A program made the translations under genes and the position numbers. The notes beneath the pieces are model-generated. The model saw nothing but the letters and a program-made list of their open reading frames with translations. It was not told the origin of the DNA and did no database searches. From NCBI RefSeq assembly GCF_900115705.1, contig NZ_FOXL01000005.1, forward strand, positions 414,454-478,453: a stretch of 64,000 bases of DNA, in the 5' to 3' direction. The stretch's first letter is position 1. Each line of letters starts with the position of its first letter. The stretch is from Frateuria terrea (lineage in GTDB: Bacteria; Pseudomonadota; Gammaproteobacteria; Xanthomonadales; Rhodanobacteraceae). Shown piece by piece: positions 1-8,869 of this stretch.

Positions 1-143
<143 letters not shown>

Positions 144-315
144 GGCGGGGTTCGATGGCGCGTTTTGGCGATGTGCGGGAGATCCTGTCCATCCTGTTGC
201 GCGAGGCTCAGGCACACGCCCTTTCCCCGTAGACCGGGAGCTGGCGCGCGCCGTGTCCACTGCGCGAACGGCACCTCGACTTGCACGCGCCCCGGGCCAC
301 CCACACACTGCCTGC

Positions 316-711
316 ATGAGTCAAGTTTCCGACCTCATCGCCCTGCTGGCGCTCTCCGGAGTCGCCGGCGCGTGGCTCAAGTTCACCCATGCCCGCGAGC
401 GTGCGGTGGATGAGGCGCGCCAGCAGTGTGCCCAGCATGGGCTGCAGCTGCTCGACGAAACGGTGAGTTTGCGTAGCTTCCGCTGGCGACGCGTCGGCGG
501 CAGCCGCCGGCTGGAGCTTGGCTATGCCTTCGAGGTCAGCGCGCACGGCGACGATCGGCTGGACGGTCGTTTGTGGATGCATGGAGAGCGGCTCGCGGGG
601 TTGAGCCTGCCCAGCGACGGCGCGCCCCTGGGGACGGTCGAGCCGTCGCCATCGGCATTGCCTGACAACGTCGTTCCGTTACGACCCCGGCCGCCGCGGG
701 CCGGCCCTTGA
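316..711 (+). CDS. DUF3301 family membrane-anchored protein
   Basis: A 131-residue protein of unknown function. It has one N-terminal hydrophobic segment (about residues 6-22) followed by a soluble domain with the DUF3301 pattern: basic residues after the helix, ARxxAxxxCxxxGLQLLDETV, then a WRR...RRLELGYAFEVS strand series. The C-terminal 30 residues are Pro/Arg rich and probably disordered. The start at 316 is preferred over an in-frame ATG at 253 because it places the membrane segment directly at the N terminus, as is usual in the family. It follows nadC on the same strand. Confidence 0.75.
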   Translation: MSQVSDLIALLALSGVAGAWLKFTHARERAVDEARQQCAQHGLQLLDETVSLRSFRWRRVGGSRRLELGYAFEVSAHGDDRLDGRLWMHGERLAGLSLPSDGAPLGTVEPSPSALPDNVVPLRPRPPRAGP

Positions 712-721
712 AGCGAACGGC

Positions 722-747
722 CAGCCAGGCCGCAAGCCTGCCGGCTG
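722..747 (+). terminator. Weak terminator-like hairpin between converging genes
   Basis: CAGGC (726-730) pairs with GCCTG (736-740) across a 5-base loop, and an outer CAGCC pairs with GGCTG at 743-747 with a small bulge. A pyrimidine-rich CCCTCTTCTT follows at 751-760 but there is no true T run. It lies between the DUF3301 gene and the converging sspB. A plausible but weak terminator. Confidence 0.3.
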
Positions 748-781
748 ACCGCCCTCTTCTTAACGAACCGGGCGAACGCGA

Positions 782-1213
782 CTACTTCACCACCCGCAAA
801 TGCGGTGAGCGCTTGGGTTTATCCGGACCTTCGCCGGACGGACCGGGGCCATCCGGCCCGGGCGCCGGGGGTGGCGTGTCGCCCTCCTCGGCCGGAAACA
901 TCATCCCTTGTCCATTTTCCTGCGCATACAGGGCCAGCACGGCCTGCACCGGAATGCGGATTGCCTGGCTGACGCCCGAGAAACGCGCCTGGAAGCTGAT
1001 GAAGTCGTTGCCCAGCTCCAGGCTGGCCACCGCGCGCATGGCAAGGTTGAGTACTACCTGGCCGTTCTTGATCACCTGTGGCGGAACGCGCACGCCCTCG
1101 ACGGTAGCATCCACCAGCACATAAGGGGTCAGCTGGTTGTCGGTGATCCAGTCGTAGATCGCCCGCAGCAGGTACGGACGATTGGAGCTCATCGGCGGCG
1201 TGCGCTCGGTCAT
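782..1213 (-). CDS. sspB: ClpXP protease specificity-enhancing factor SspB
   Basis: SspB is the adaptor that binds SsrA-tagged peptides and delivers them to ClpXP. The 143-residue protein has the family core near the N terminus (RPYLLRAIYDWITDNQLTPY), the strand ending in NLAMRAV and ALYAQENGQGMMF, then an acidic/proline-rich flexible tail ending in basic and hydrophobic residues (HLRVVK). That layout matches the disordered linker plus ClpX-binding tail of known SspB. An internal ATG at 1192 is an alternative start; neither has a strong ribosome binding site. It lies 13 bases after sspA, in the standard sspA-sspB order. Confidence 0.93.
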   Translation of the reverse strand: MTERTPPMSSNRPYLLRAIYDWITDNQLTPYVLVDATVEGVRVPPQVIKNGQVVLNLAMRAVASLELGNDFISFQARFSGVSQAIRIPVQAVLALYAQENGQGMMFPAEEGDTPPPAPGPDGPGPSGEGPDKPKRSPHLRVVK

Positions 1214-1226
1214 TGAGCCATGCCGG

Positions 1227-1850
1227 TCATGGACGCATCGCCCGTTCTTCGTTGGTCAGGCTGCGCGCGTAACCCTGGCTGTGGAACAGCCGCTCGCCGT
1301 AGTCGACGATCGGCTTGCCTTCGCGGCCCAGATCCACGCCCAGCCACGGCAGGCGCCATACCACCGGCGCAACCAGGCAGTCGACCAGGCTCATTTCCGG
1401 ATTGAGGAAGAACTTGGCCGCCTTGAACAGCGGCAGCGATGCCAGCAGGTGCTCGCGCAGGCGCTTGCGCGCAGCATCGGCCGGGCGACCGCCAGAACGG
1501 ATCGTGTCCACTTCCGGCAGCCAGTCGCGCTCGATGCGCACGGTCGCCAGGCGCAATCGCGCGCGCGACAGCGGGTCGATCGGCATCAGCGGCGGGTGCG
1601 GATAGCGCTCGTCCAGGTATTCGCAGACGACCGCGGTATCGTAAAGAGTCAGGTCACGGTCGACCAGGGTCGGCGTGGTGCCGTAGGGATTGAGGTCGAG
1701 CAGGTCTTCCGGCGGCTTGGCCGGGTCGACCAGGACACGCTCGTAGCTGACGCCCTTGGCCGCGAGCACCAGCCGCGCGCGATGGCACTGGATGTCGTCG
1801 GCGGTGGTGTACAGGGTCAGTACGGTACGCGAACGAGCGCTTTGCACCAT
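1227..1850 (-). CDS. sspA: Stringent starvation protein A (SspA), GST fold
   Basis: RNA-polymerase-associated protein of glutathione S-transferase fold (207 residues) that modulates transcription in starvation and stationary phase. The N-terminal thioredoxin-like domain has LTLYTTADDIQCHRARLVLAAKG and NPYGTTPTLVDRDLTLYDT, the SspA hallmark, followed by a helical C-terminal domain. The ATG is preceded by a strong AAGGGGAG ribosome binding site. It lies 74 bases downstream of petC on the same strand, separated by a 12-bp hairpin, and heads sspB. Confidence 0.94.
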   Translation of the reverse strand: MVQSARSRTVLTLYTTADDIQCHRARLVLAAKGVSYERVLVDPAKPPEDLLDLNPYGTTPTLVDRDLTLYDTAVVCEYLDERYPHPPLMPIDPLSRARLRLATVRIERDWLPEVDTIRSGGRPADAARKRLREHLLASLPLFKAAKFFLNPEMSLVDCLVAPVVWRLPWLGVDLGREGKPIVDYGERLFHSQGYARSLTNEERAMRP

Positions 1851-1874
1851 GCGCTTTTCTCCCCTTCAATAAGC

Positions 1875-1902
1875 GATGCGGCGACGCGCACGTCGCCGCA
1901 TC
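1875..1902 (-). promoter_or_regulatory. Perfect 12-bp hairpin in the petC-sspA gap
   Basis: GATGCGGCGACG at 1875-1886 pairs perfectly with CGTCGCCGCATC at 1891-1902 around a 4-base loop. On the minus strand it sits after the petC stop and about 15 bases before the sspA ribosome binding site. There is no T run, so a simple intrinsic terminator is unlikely. It could stabilise the 3' end of the petABC message, attenuate read-through, or be a repeat unit. Confidence 0.6.
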
Positions 1903-1924
1903 CGAGGCTGGTGGACGATCCGGT

Positions 1925-2677
1925 TTAGTGGACGTCCTTCCAGTATTCCTTCTTCAGTGCGTAGGCCAGCAAGGTGAACAGGGCCAGGAACAGGATCACC
2001 CAGATGCCATAGGCGTGCCGCTGCAGGGCGGCCGGCTCGGACACGTAGGCCAGGAAGTTGGTCAGGTCGCGGGCCGCCTGCTGGTACTGTGCGGGGGTCA
2101 TGCGGCCAGGCTGGGACAGCTCCAGCTTTTCCACGTCCTCGCTGCCGGGCTTCTTCACCGCGGTCTGCACGCCCTGAAGTTCCCACAGCGGGAAGGGCAT
2201 GGAGGCGTTCGGAAACACGGTGTTGTTCCAGCCCACCGGGCGGCTCGGATCAAGGTAGAAGCTGTTGAGGTAGCCGTACACCCAGTCGGCCGTACGCGCA
2301 CGCACTTCCAGCGACAGATCCGGCGGTGCCTTGCCGAACCATTGCTTGGCCGAATCCTCCGGCATGTGCGAAACGACGGTGTCACCGAACTTGGCGCCCG
2401 TGAAGTTGAGGTTCTTCATCACCTCGTCTTCGGTCAGGCCAAGGTCTTCGGCCATGCGCTGGTAACGCTGGAACTTCAGCGAATGGCAACCGACGCAGTA
2501 GTTGAAGAACAGCCGCGCACCACGCTGCAGGGACGCCTGGTCACGCAGGTTGACGCCGGCCGAAGGCAGCTCGACGCCGCCCTCCGCGGCCATCGCCGAA
2601 ACGCTTCCCAGCAGCAGGCCCAGCGCCAGCGCGGACGAAAAAAGAATCTGCTTCATCGAGAACTGTCGCTTAGTCAT
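1925..2677 (-). CDS. petC: Cytochrome c1 of the bc1 complex
   Basis: Haem-c subunit of ubiquinol:cytochrome c reductase, accepting electrons from the Rieske protein and passing them to soluble cytochrome c. The 250-residue precursor has a signal peptide (to about residue 31), the haem motif CVGCH (C61, C64, H65), a candidate Met ligand in NASMPF, and a C-terminal membrane anchor near residues 224-241 followed by the basic tail YALKKEYW. The start overlaps the petB end by 8 bases; a second in-frame Met (residue 8) just before the hydrophobic stretch is an alternative start. Confidence 0.96.
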   Translation of the reverse strand: MTKRQFSMKQILFSSALALGLLLGSVSAMAAEGGVELPSAGVNLRDQASLQRGARLFFNYCVGCHSLKFQRYQRMAEDLGLTEDEVMKNLNFTGAKFGDTVVSHMPEDSAKQWFGKAPPDLSLEVRARTADWVYGYLNSFYLDPSRPVGWNNTVFPNASMPFPLWELQGVQTAVKKPGSEDVEKLELSQPGRMTPAQYQQAARDLTNFLAYVSEPAALQRHAYGIWVILFLALFTLLAYALKKEYWKDVH

Positions 2678-3971
2678 GCGTGGTCACCCGCTCCGGAACA
2701 GGCTTGGTCTTTTCCCAGCCAAGGTGCGTGTAGAACCACAGGAATACGAAGTAGCCGAAGTAGATCAGCGTCATCGTGCGACCGAACAGGTTCTCCCAGA
2801 AAGTCACGTTGACGTCGCCGAACAATTCCGGGATCAGCTCCGCGGTGATGTCGGTACCGATCGCGCCCAGCCCGAAGAAGGCAAACACGAACAGGCCCAG
2901 CGCCACCTTGTAACCCGTGCCGCGGTAGCGGATCGACTTGACCTTGCCCACGTCGATCCACGGCAGCGCGAATAGCACGGCGATCGCGCCGAACATTGCA
3001 AGCACGCCCCACACGGCGGTGCCGAAGGCCGACGGCACCATGCGTACGATCGCGTAGAACGGGGTGAAGTACCACACCGGCTTGATCAGCGGCGGCGTCG
3101 TCAGGTTGTTGGCGGGGATGAAGTTGTCGTGTTCCAGGAACCAGCCGCCGAACGTCGGCGCAAAGAAGATGATGAACGCGGCGATCAGCAGGAAGAAGCC
3201 CACGCCAACCAGGTCCTTCACCGTGTAGTACGGGTGGAACGGGATGCCATCGGCGGGCTTGAGCGCATCCCAGCGGTTGCCCTTGGGGCCCTTCTTGATC
3301 TCCACGCCGTCGGGGTTGTTCGAACCCACCTCGTGCAGCGCGGCGATGTGAAGCACCACCAGCAGCAACAGCACCAGCGGCAGCGCGATCACGTGCAGCG
3401 CAAAGAAGCGGTTGAGGGTGGCGTCGGCGGGCAGGTAGTCACCCATGATCCACTCGACCAGCGTGCTGCCGATCACCGGGATGGTGCCGAACAGCGAGAT
3501 GATCACCTTGGCGCCCCAGAACGACATGTTGCCCCACGGCAGCACGTAGCCCATGAAGGCCTCGGCCATCAGCACCAGGAAGATCAGCATGCCCAGCAGC
3601 CACACCAGCTCGCGCGGCTTCTTGTACGAGCCGTACAGCAGGCCGCGGAACATGTGCAGGAACACCACCACGAAGAACAGCGACGCGCCGGTGGAATGCA
3701 TGTAGCGGATCAGCCAGCCCCACTCGACGTCGCGCATGATGTACTCGACCGATGCGAAGGCTTCCGCCGCGCTGGTCTTGTAGTTCATGGTGAGGAAGAT
3801 GCCGGTGACGATCTGGTTGACCAGCACCAGCAGCGCCAGCGAGCCGAAGTAGTACCAGAGGTTGAAGTTCTTCGGCGCGTAGTACTCGGTCATGTGCTTG
3901 CGGTAGGCAGGCATCATGCCGGGGGCGCGCTCGTTGACCCAGTCGCCCATGCGGGTGAATACGTTAGCCAT
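2670..3971 (-). CDS. petB: Cytochrome b of the bc1 complex
   Basis: Integral membrane core of the bc1 complex, carrying haems bL and bH and the quinol-oxidising and quinone-reducing sites. The 433-residue protein has the full set of hydrophobic helices, with His pairs around RYMHSTGASLFF and FALHVIALPL, the GYVLPWGNMSFWGA quinol-site segment and the PEW-like loop as KPVWYFTPFYA (Qo site). Length fits bacterial full-length cytochrome b rather than the split b6/IV form. The start codon shares one base with the petA stop (TGATG), so the genes are translationally coupled. Confidence 0.97.
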   Translation of the reverse strand: MANVFTRMGDWVNERAPGMMPAYRKHMTEYYAPKNFNLWYYFGSLALLVLVNQIVTGIFLTMNYKTSAAEAFASVEYIMRDVEWGWLIRYMHSTGASLFFVVVFLHMFRGLLYGSYKKPRELVWLLGMLIFLVLMAEAFMGYVLPWGNMSFWGAKVIISLFGTIPVIGSTLVEWIMGDYLPADATLNRFFALHVIALPLVLLLLVVLHIAALHEVGSNNPDGVEIKKGPKGNRWDALKPADGIPFHPYYTVKDLVGVGFFLLIAAFIIFFAPTFGGWFLEHDNFIPANNLTTPPLIKPVWYFTPFYAIVRMVPSAFGTAVWGVLAMFGAIAVLFALPWIDVGKVKSIRYRGTGYKVALGLFVFAFFGLGAIGTDITAELIPELFGDVNVTFWENLFGRTMTLIYFGYFVFLWFYTHLGWEKTKPVPERVTTHD

Positions 3972-4567
3972 CAGCCGGCCTCCTTGGGATCGACGCCGAT
4001 CTGGATGTGCGTGTCATCCGCGAAGTGGTACGGCGGCACCTGCAGGTTCTTCGGTGCGGGCACGCCGGAGAAGACGCGGCCGGAGAGGTCGTAGCGCGAC
4101 TTGTGGCATGGGCAGAAGAAGCCGCCCTTCCAGTTCGGATCGAACGGCTCGGGCTTGATCTGGGGGAAGAACTCCGGCACGCAGCCCAGGTGGGTGCAGA
4201 TGCCGATCACGACCAGCCACTCGGGCTTGATCGCGCGGTCCGGGCCCTTGATGTAGTCCGGCTGCTGGTCGACCGTCGAGTCGGGGTCGACCAGGCGCGG
4301 CGCCAGGCTCGGCAACACCGCCAATTGCTCCTTGGTCCGACGGACCACGAAGACCGGCAGGCCGCGCCACGCGTAGTCGACCTTCTGACCCATTTCGATC
4401 TTGCTGATATCGGCCGTGACCGGCGCTCCGGCGGCCTTGGCGCGGGCGCTTGGCTCCCAGGACTTTATGAAGGGCACGGCTGCCGCGACGACTCCGACGG
4501 CACCGACCACGGAAGTGGTCGCTGTCAGGAAGCGGCGGCGGCCATGATCGACGACTTCGTTCGCCAT
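3971..4567 (-). CDS. petA: Rieske iron-sulfur subunit of the bc1 complex
   Basis: Carries the 2Fe-2S cluster that takes electrons from ubiquinol. Starting at 4567 gives 198 residues, with a Tat-type N terminus (GRRRFLTATT) followed by a membrane anchor that is not cleaved in this family. Cluster ligands are CTHLGC (C124, H126, C129) and CPCHKS (C152, C154, H155). An upstream ATG at 4594 is in frame, but the start at 4567 has a good GGAGAG ribosome binding site and puts the twin arginines at the usual distance. First gene of petABC, with a promoter at 4636-4664. Confidence 0.96.
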   Translation of the reverse strand: MANEVVDHGRRRFLTATTSVVGAVGVVAAAVPFIKSWEPSARAKAAGAPVTADISKIEMGQKVDYAWRGLPVFVVRRTKEQLAVLPSLAPRLVDPDSTVDQQPDYIKGPDRAIKPEWLVVIGICTHLGCVPEFFPQIKPEPFDPNWKGGFFCPCHKSRYDLSGRVFSGVPAPKNLQVPPYHFADDTHIQIGVDPKEAG

Positions 4568-4635
4568 CAGGCTCTCCGGTACATGCATTGCCATTGAGAT
4601 GCGAGCCCCGTTTGGGAGCCTGCAAAAATCGCGTT

Positions 4636-4664
4636 AGTGTAGCGTCAGGGCCTGGCCCGTACAA
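4636..4664 (-). promoter_or_regulatory. Sigma-70-type promoter of petABC(-sspAB)
   Basis: On the minus strand TTGTAC (4664-4659) and TACACT (4641-4636) are separated by exactly 17 bases. This places transcription start near 4629, about 60 bases before the preferred petA start. It is the best housekeeping promoter match I found in the window. It lies in the 168-base divergent gap shared with the plus-strand protease gene, for which I see no equally good match. Confidence 0.65.
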
Positions 4665-4735
4665 TCAATCGCACAAGGGGAGAACGCCGCCCCGCGCGCC
4701 TCCCGAAGTCCGGCCCCACGCAAACCATTGAACCC

Positions 4736-5926
4736 ATGAAGAACGCCGCCGGCGCGCTCGCCTTTATCGTCCGCTTCGTCATCCTGGGACTGGCACTGGC
4801 CTTCGTGGTCGGTTTGTTCTGGCCGGGCAGCGGCGACCGCCTGCGCGAGCGCTTCGGCCTGGACCACCCGTCGCAACCGGCCGCCATCCTCCAGGCAGCG
4901 GCGCCAGCACCGGGCAACGGGCCGGTGTCCTACGCCGATGCCGTGGCCAGGGCGGCGCCCGCGGTGGTCAACATCTACGCCAACAAGATGGTCACCGCGC
5001 GCGCCGTGCAGATGTACGACGACCCGGTGCTGCAGCGGCTGTTCGGCGGCCTGCCCACTGGCCCGGCGTACAAGCGTCCGCAGCAGGTGCTCGGTTCGGG
5101 CGTGATCGTCAGCGGCAAGGGCTACGTGCTGACCAACAACCACGTCATCTCCAACGCCGACGACATCCAGGTGCTGCTCTACGACGGACGCATCGCCAAG
5201 GCCACGCTGGTCGGCGCGGACGAGGAGACTGACCTGGCGGTGCTCAAGATCGACGCCGGCAACCTGCCGGTGGCGAAGATCGCCGACAGCCACGCGCTTC
5301 GTGCGGGCGATGTAGTGCTGGCCATCGGCAATCCGCTGGGCCTCAACCAGACGGTGACCATGGGCATCGTCAGTGCGGTCGGGCGGCAGCTGTCCAGCTC
5401 CAGCGCGGAGGACTTCATCCAGACCGATGCGGCGATCAACTTGGGCAATTCCGGCGGCGCGCTGGTCAATGCCAAGGGCGAACTCGTCGGCATCAACACG
5501 CTGCTGATCGGACGCCAGGCGAACGCCGAGGGCATCGGTTTCGCCATTCCCATCGGCAACGCCAAGAACGTGCTGGACCAGATCATCGCCACCGGGCACG
5601 TGGTGCGCGGCTGGCTGGGCGCCGACTATGCCTTCGTGCCCGTGGCTGCCGACAGCGGCCTGCCAGCGGCGGCGCGCGGTGCACAGGTGACGGACGTCTA
5701 TCCGGGCGGTCCAGCGGCGCTGGCCGGCATCCAGCCGCACGACATCCTGCTGCGCATCGGCACCGACGACATCCTCGACCCGGCCGACCTGCGCCGCCAC
5801 GAGGCAGCGCTCAAGCCAGGCAGCAAGGTGGAGCTGTCGGGCCTGCGCAACGGCGCACCGTTCCATACCGAGGTTACTTTGGCGCGCCGTCCGCCGCTGC
5901 AGGCGCGCGCCACGCTGGATGGCTGA
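4736..5926 (+). CDS. DegS/HtrA-family membrane-anchored periplasmic serine protease
   Basis: A 396-residue trypsin-like protease with one N-terminal membrane anchor (about residues 8-29), a chymotrypsin-fold domain and a single PDZ domain (about 290-385). The catalytic triad is visible: H136 in LTNNHVIS, D166 in EETDLAVL and S239 in GNSGGAL. One anchor plus one PDZ domain is the DegS/AlgW arrangement rather than DegP (two PDZ domains, cleaved signal). By family, such proteases cleave anti-sigma factors of the RseA/MucA type when misfolded outer-membrane proteins bind the PDZ domain; that role is inferred. Confidence 0.9.
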   Translation: MKNAAGALAFIVRFVILGLALAFVVGLFWPGSGDRLRERFGLDHPSQPAAILQAAAPAPGNGPVSYADAVARAAPAVVNIYANKMVTARAVQMYDDPVLQRLFGGLPTGPAYKRPQQVLGSGVIVSGKGYVLTNNHVISNADDIQVLLYDGRIAKATLVGADEETDLAVLKIDAGNLPVAKIADSHALRAGDVVLAIGNPLGLNQTVTMGIVSAVGRQLSSSSAEDFIQTDAAINLGNSGGALVNAKGELVGINTLLIGRQANAEGIGFAIPIGNAKNVLDQIIATGHVVRGWLGADYAFVPVAADSGLPAAARGAQVTDVYPGGPAALAGIQPHDILLRIGTDDILDPADLRRHEAALKPGSKVELSGLRNGAPFHTEVTLARRPPLQARATLDG

Positions 5927-6035
5927 GCCAGCCGGATTCCGGACCGCCCACAGCTAACCCCCTTGGGTCCCACTGCCGTGCGGAAGCTGGAGAAATCCGC
6001 TGTTGCCGCCGTTGATGTTCATGCCTCGCGGCGCC

Positions 6036-7046
6036 TCAGGGCGCGCCGCTGCTCCGCATTGCTGTCATCGGGCCATGCACCGCCGCGCCATAGCGCCGAC
6101 GCAGCTCGCCCACGCGTTTGACGTACACCTGCGTCTCGGCAAACGGCGGCACGCCGTTGTAGCGGAGCACGGCGCCCGGTCCTGCGTTGTAAGCCGCCGC
6201 GGCCAGTCGTTCGTCGCCGCCGAAGGTCCTGAGCAGCTGCGCCAGGTAGCGCGCGCCGCCTCGGATGTTCTGCCCTGCGTCGAAGGCATCCAGCACACCC
6301 ATGTCGCTGGCCGTGCCCGGCATCAACTGCATCAGGCCCTGTGCTCCCTTGAGCGAAAGCGCATTGGGGTTGAATGCGCTCTCGGCATGGATCACCGCAC
6401 GCAGGAATGCTTCGTCCACGCCCGATTCCACGCTGGCAAGCCGGATTGCATCCGTGTAAGCGGTGAGGTTCAGGCGCGTCCGGCTCCAGTCGATGGTCGA
6501 ATGCAGGTTGCAGGCGACGCAGGTGGCGATATAGGTGAACAACGTGGTGACCGCTCGCCCCTTGCCGCCGCCGGGGCTGAGGTTGGTGTACTCGACCGAG
6601 CCGTCGGCCTTCTCCACGCGGTAGACCGCACCACGCAGCACCCGGTCGGTCGGCGCCGGGGTCGCCGCGCTCTCGGTGCCCTCGCGATAGTTCCAGCCGC
6701 CAGCACTGGCCAACCGCGCGGTGGTATCGACCGAGCCCTCGACGCTGGCCAACGAAACCAGCTTCGCCGTGGTCTCCACCCAGCCGTGCACGCCGGCCAG
6801 CGAGGCGGCCGGCTTCCTGACGCGGACCGGCGCCGTCCTGCGTCGGCTGTCGGCAAACGAAGCCACCTTGCGGCAACCGCTGTAGCCGGCCGTGGTGCTG
6901 CTGAAGACGGTCTCCCCGCCGGGCCCGGTGCACTGGTAGAGCGCCCCGGCGTGCGCCGCTGGCAACCACAGCAAGCCGCCGAGCAGCGCACAGGCCAGCG
7001 CGACCCTGTAGAGGATCGATCGACCCGGGAAAGCAGCGGAAGTCAC
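6036..7046 (-). CDS. Periplasmic lytic transglycosylase with duplicated DUF4124-like modules
   Basis: Soluble lytic transglycosylase that would cleave peptidoglycan glycan strands. The C-terminal SLT domain shows the catalytic Glu in [14 protein letters not shown], then [10 protein letters not shown], the [13 protein letters not shown] helix and [10 protein letters not shown]. The N terminus is a signal peptide ending near AHAG, followed by a DUF4124-type segment ([15 protein letters not shown]) and a second, similar one ([16 protein letters not shown]). Between them two short near-repeats of about 12 residues ([24 protein letters not shown]) occur. The GTG at 7046 is chosen because AAGGGGAGAG lies just upstream; the ATG at 7082 has no good site. 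Confidence 0.85.
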   Translation of the reverse strand: MTSAAFPGRSILYRVALACALLGGLLWLPAAHAGALYQCTGPGGETVFSSTTAGYSGCRKVASFADSRRRTAPVRVRKPAASLAGVHGWVETTAKLVSLASVEGSVDTTARLASAGGWNYREGTESAATPAPTDRVLRGAVYRVEKADGSVEYTNLSPGGGKGRAVTTLFTYIATCVACNLHSTIDWSRTRLNLTAYTDAIRLASVESGVDEAFLRAVIHAESAFNPNALSLKGAQGLMQLMPGTASDMGVLDAFDAGQNIRGGARYLAQLLRTFGGDERLAAAAYNAGPGAVLRYNGVPPFAETQVYVKRVGELRRRYGAAVHGPMTAMRSSGAP

Positions 7047-7371
7047 GCCGGCGCTCTCCCCTTGGCGTGCGGCGGCAAACATGCGCGGAGTGTGCCCTCA
7101 CGATAGAGAGGAAGCCAGCGCCGCCGTGTGGTTTCGTGCGCAGCGGCAAGCATTCGCGAGAGGGACAGCGTTTGACCTGCCTGTCCGCGGGGGTGCCCCC
7201 CCGCCACGCTTCGCAGCGACGCCCGGGCCATCGTCTCGACGGCATCCCACCATCCATCGCCTCCGCAAGTGCTTGATCCAAACCATAAACTGGCACCGCA
7301 CGAAGCACCCGCGTAAACTGCGCGGTTCGGCGCCCACCCGCTGGCGCCCCAGGACACACGGTATATCGGCC
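7047..7371. other. Divergent intergenic region, no gene seen
   Basis: A 325-base gap between the lytic transglycosylase (leftward) and miaB (rightward). It must hold both promoters, but I found no convincing -35/-10 pair. A GTAAACT element near 7313 could be a -10 box for miaB without a good -35. Short reading frames here have no ribosome binding site or recognisable content. Confidence 0.5.
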
Positions 7372-8718
7372 ATGAGCGGCAAGCTTTTCATCAAGACCCA
7401 CGGCTGCCAGATGAACGAGTACGACTCGGCCAAGATGGCCGACGTGCTCAAGGCTTCGCACGGCCTGGAACTGACCCAGGACGAGTCCGAGGCGGACGTC
7501 ATCCTGATCAACACCTGCTCGATCCGCGAGAAGGCGCAGGAGAAGGTGTTCAGCCAGCTCGGCCGCTGGAAGGAGTTCAAGCAGGGCGGCAAGCCGGTGC
7601 TGATCGGCGTCGGCGGCTGCGTGGCCTCGCAGGAGGGCGAGGCGATCATCAGGCGCGCGCCGTTCGTCGATCTGGTGTTCGGCCCGCAGACGCTGCATCG
7701 CCTGCCCGAGCTGATCGAGGCCAAGCGCGAGACCGGCAAGGCGCAGGTGGACATCTCCTTCCCCGAGATCGAGAAATTCGACCGCCTGCCCGAGCCGCGC
7801 GCCGAAGGCCCGACCGCCTTCGTCTCGATCATGGAAGGCTGCTCCAAGTACTGCAGCTACTGCGTGGTGCCCTACACCCGCGGCACCGAGATCAGCCGTC
7901 CGTTCGATGACGTGTTGGTGGAAGTGGCGCAGTTGGCCGAACAGGGTGTGCGCGAAGTCACTCTGCTGGGCCAGAACGTCAACGCCTACCAGGGCCCGAT
8001 GCACGACGGCGGCACTGCGGATCTTGCCGTGCTGATCCACGCCATTGCGCAGATCGAATCGATCGGGCGCATCCGCTTCACCACTTCGCACCCGCTGGAA
8101 TTCTCCGATTCGCTGATCGAGGCCTACGCGAGCGTGCCCAAGCTCGCCAACTTCCTGCACCTGCCGGTGCAGGCTGGCTCGGACCGCATCCTCACCGCCA
8201 TGAAGCGCGGCTACACCACGCTCGAGTTCAAGCAGAAGATCCGCAAGCTGCGCGCCGTGCGCCCGGACATCTGCATCAGCTCGGACTTCATCGTGGGCTT
8301 CCCGGGGGAAACCGAGGAGGACTTCGAGAAGACGATGAAGCTGATCGAGGACGTCGGTTTCGACCAGAGCTTCTCTTTCATCTTCTCCGCGCGCCCCGGC
8401 ACGCCGGCGGCAAACCTGGCCGACGACACGCCGTCGGAGACCAAGCATGCGCGCCTGTCGCGGCTGCAGGCGGCGATCAACGAAAACGCCCGCCGCATCA
8501 ACGAGGCGATGGTCGGTACCGTGCAGCGCGTGCTGGTGGAAAAGCCCAGCCGCAAGAACCCGAACGAGCTTACCGGTCGCACCGAGAACATGCGCTTTGT
8601 GAACTTCCCCGGCAACGCGCGGCTGATCGGCCAGTTCATCGACGTCCAGATCACCGAAGCCATGACCAACTCGCTGCGCGGGCGCGTGCACCTGGCCGAG
8701 GAAACGGCCGTCGCCTGA
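7372..8718 (+). CDS. miaB: tRNA-2-methylthio-N6-dimethylallyladenosine synthase MiaB
   Basis: Radical-SAM methylthiotransferase that converts i6A37 to ms2i6A37 in tRNAs reading UNN codons. The 448-residue protein has the N-terminal UPF0004 domain binding one 4Fe-4S cluster (C12, C49, C83), the radical-SAM cluster motif CSKYCSYC (C157, C161, C164) and a C-terminal TRAM domain (about 380-445). The reading frame is open back to 7081, but the family N terminus ([12 protein letters not shown]) begins just after the ATG at 7372. It heads the common miaB-ybeZ-ybeY-ybeX order. Confidence 0.97.
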   Translation: MSGKLFIKTHGCQMNEYDSAKMADVLKASHGLELTQDESEADVILINTCSIREKAQEKVFSQLGRWKEFKQGGKPVLIGVGGCVASQEGEAIIRRAPFVDLVFGPQTLHRLPELIEAKRETGKAQVDISFPEIEKFDRLPEPRAEGPTAFVSIMEGCSKYCSYCVVPYTRGTEISRPFDDVLVEVAQLAEQGVREVTLLGQNVNAYQGPMHDGGTADLAVLIHAIAQIESIGRIRFTTSHPLEFSDSLIEAYASVPKLANFLHLPVQAGSDRILTAMKRGYTTLEFKQKIRKLRAVRPDICISSDFIVGFPGETEEDFEKTMKLIEDVGFDQSFSFIFSARPGTPAANLADDTPSETKHARLSRLQAAINENARRINEAMVGTVQRVLVEKPSRKNPNELTGRTENMRFVNFPGNARLIGQFIDVQITEAMTNSLRGRVHLAEETAVA

Positions 8719-8724
8719 TACAAG

Positions 8725-8842
8725 CCTCTCTCCCCGCGGGAGAGGGGTCGATTGAGGGTCCGGCCCTTGCGGCATGCTTCAAGCGAAGCGCTTGAGCCGA
8801 ACCATCATCCGTCTATCGGCTCCTTCTCCCGGACGGAGAGGG
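8725..8842. repeat. Composite intergenic hairpin element (three palindromes)
   Basis: The 151-base miaB-ybeZ gap holds three inverted repeats. CCTCTCTCCC/GGGAGAGGGG lies at 8725-8747 (10 bp with one wobble, 3-base loop). TCAAGCG/CGCTTGA surrounds an AAG loop near 8780-8796. CCTTCTCC/GGAGAGGG lies at 8822-8842 with one wobble. None is followed by a T run. The outer arms are related (CTCTCC...GGAGAG), and a similar arm pair recurs at 11398-11421, so this looks like a dispersed repeat family. Confidence 0.6.
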
Positions 8843-8869
8843 CTCACTCTCTGACTTTTTCGCGAACCC

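Noticed and set aside
7290-7308. TGGCAC element upstream of miaB as a sigma-54 site
   Set aside because: No GC at the correct distance after the GG.
6019-8775. Long minus-strand open frame across the transglycosylase and miaB
   Set aside because: It is antisense to miaB with its radical-SAM motifs, has no family features, and is explained by high G+C at third codon positions.
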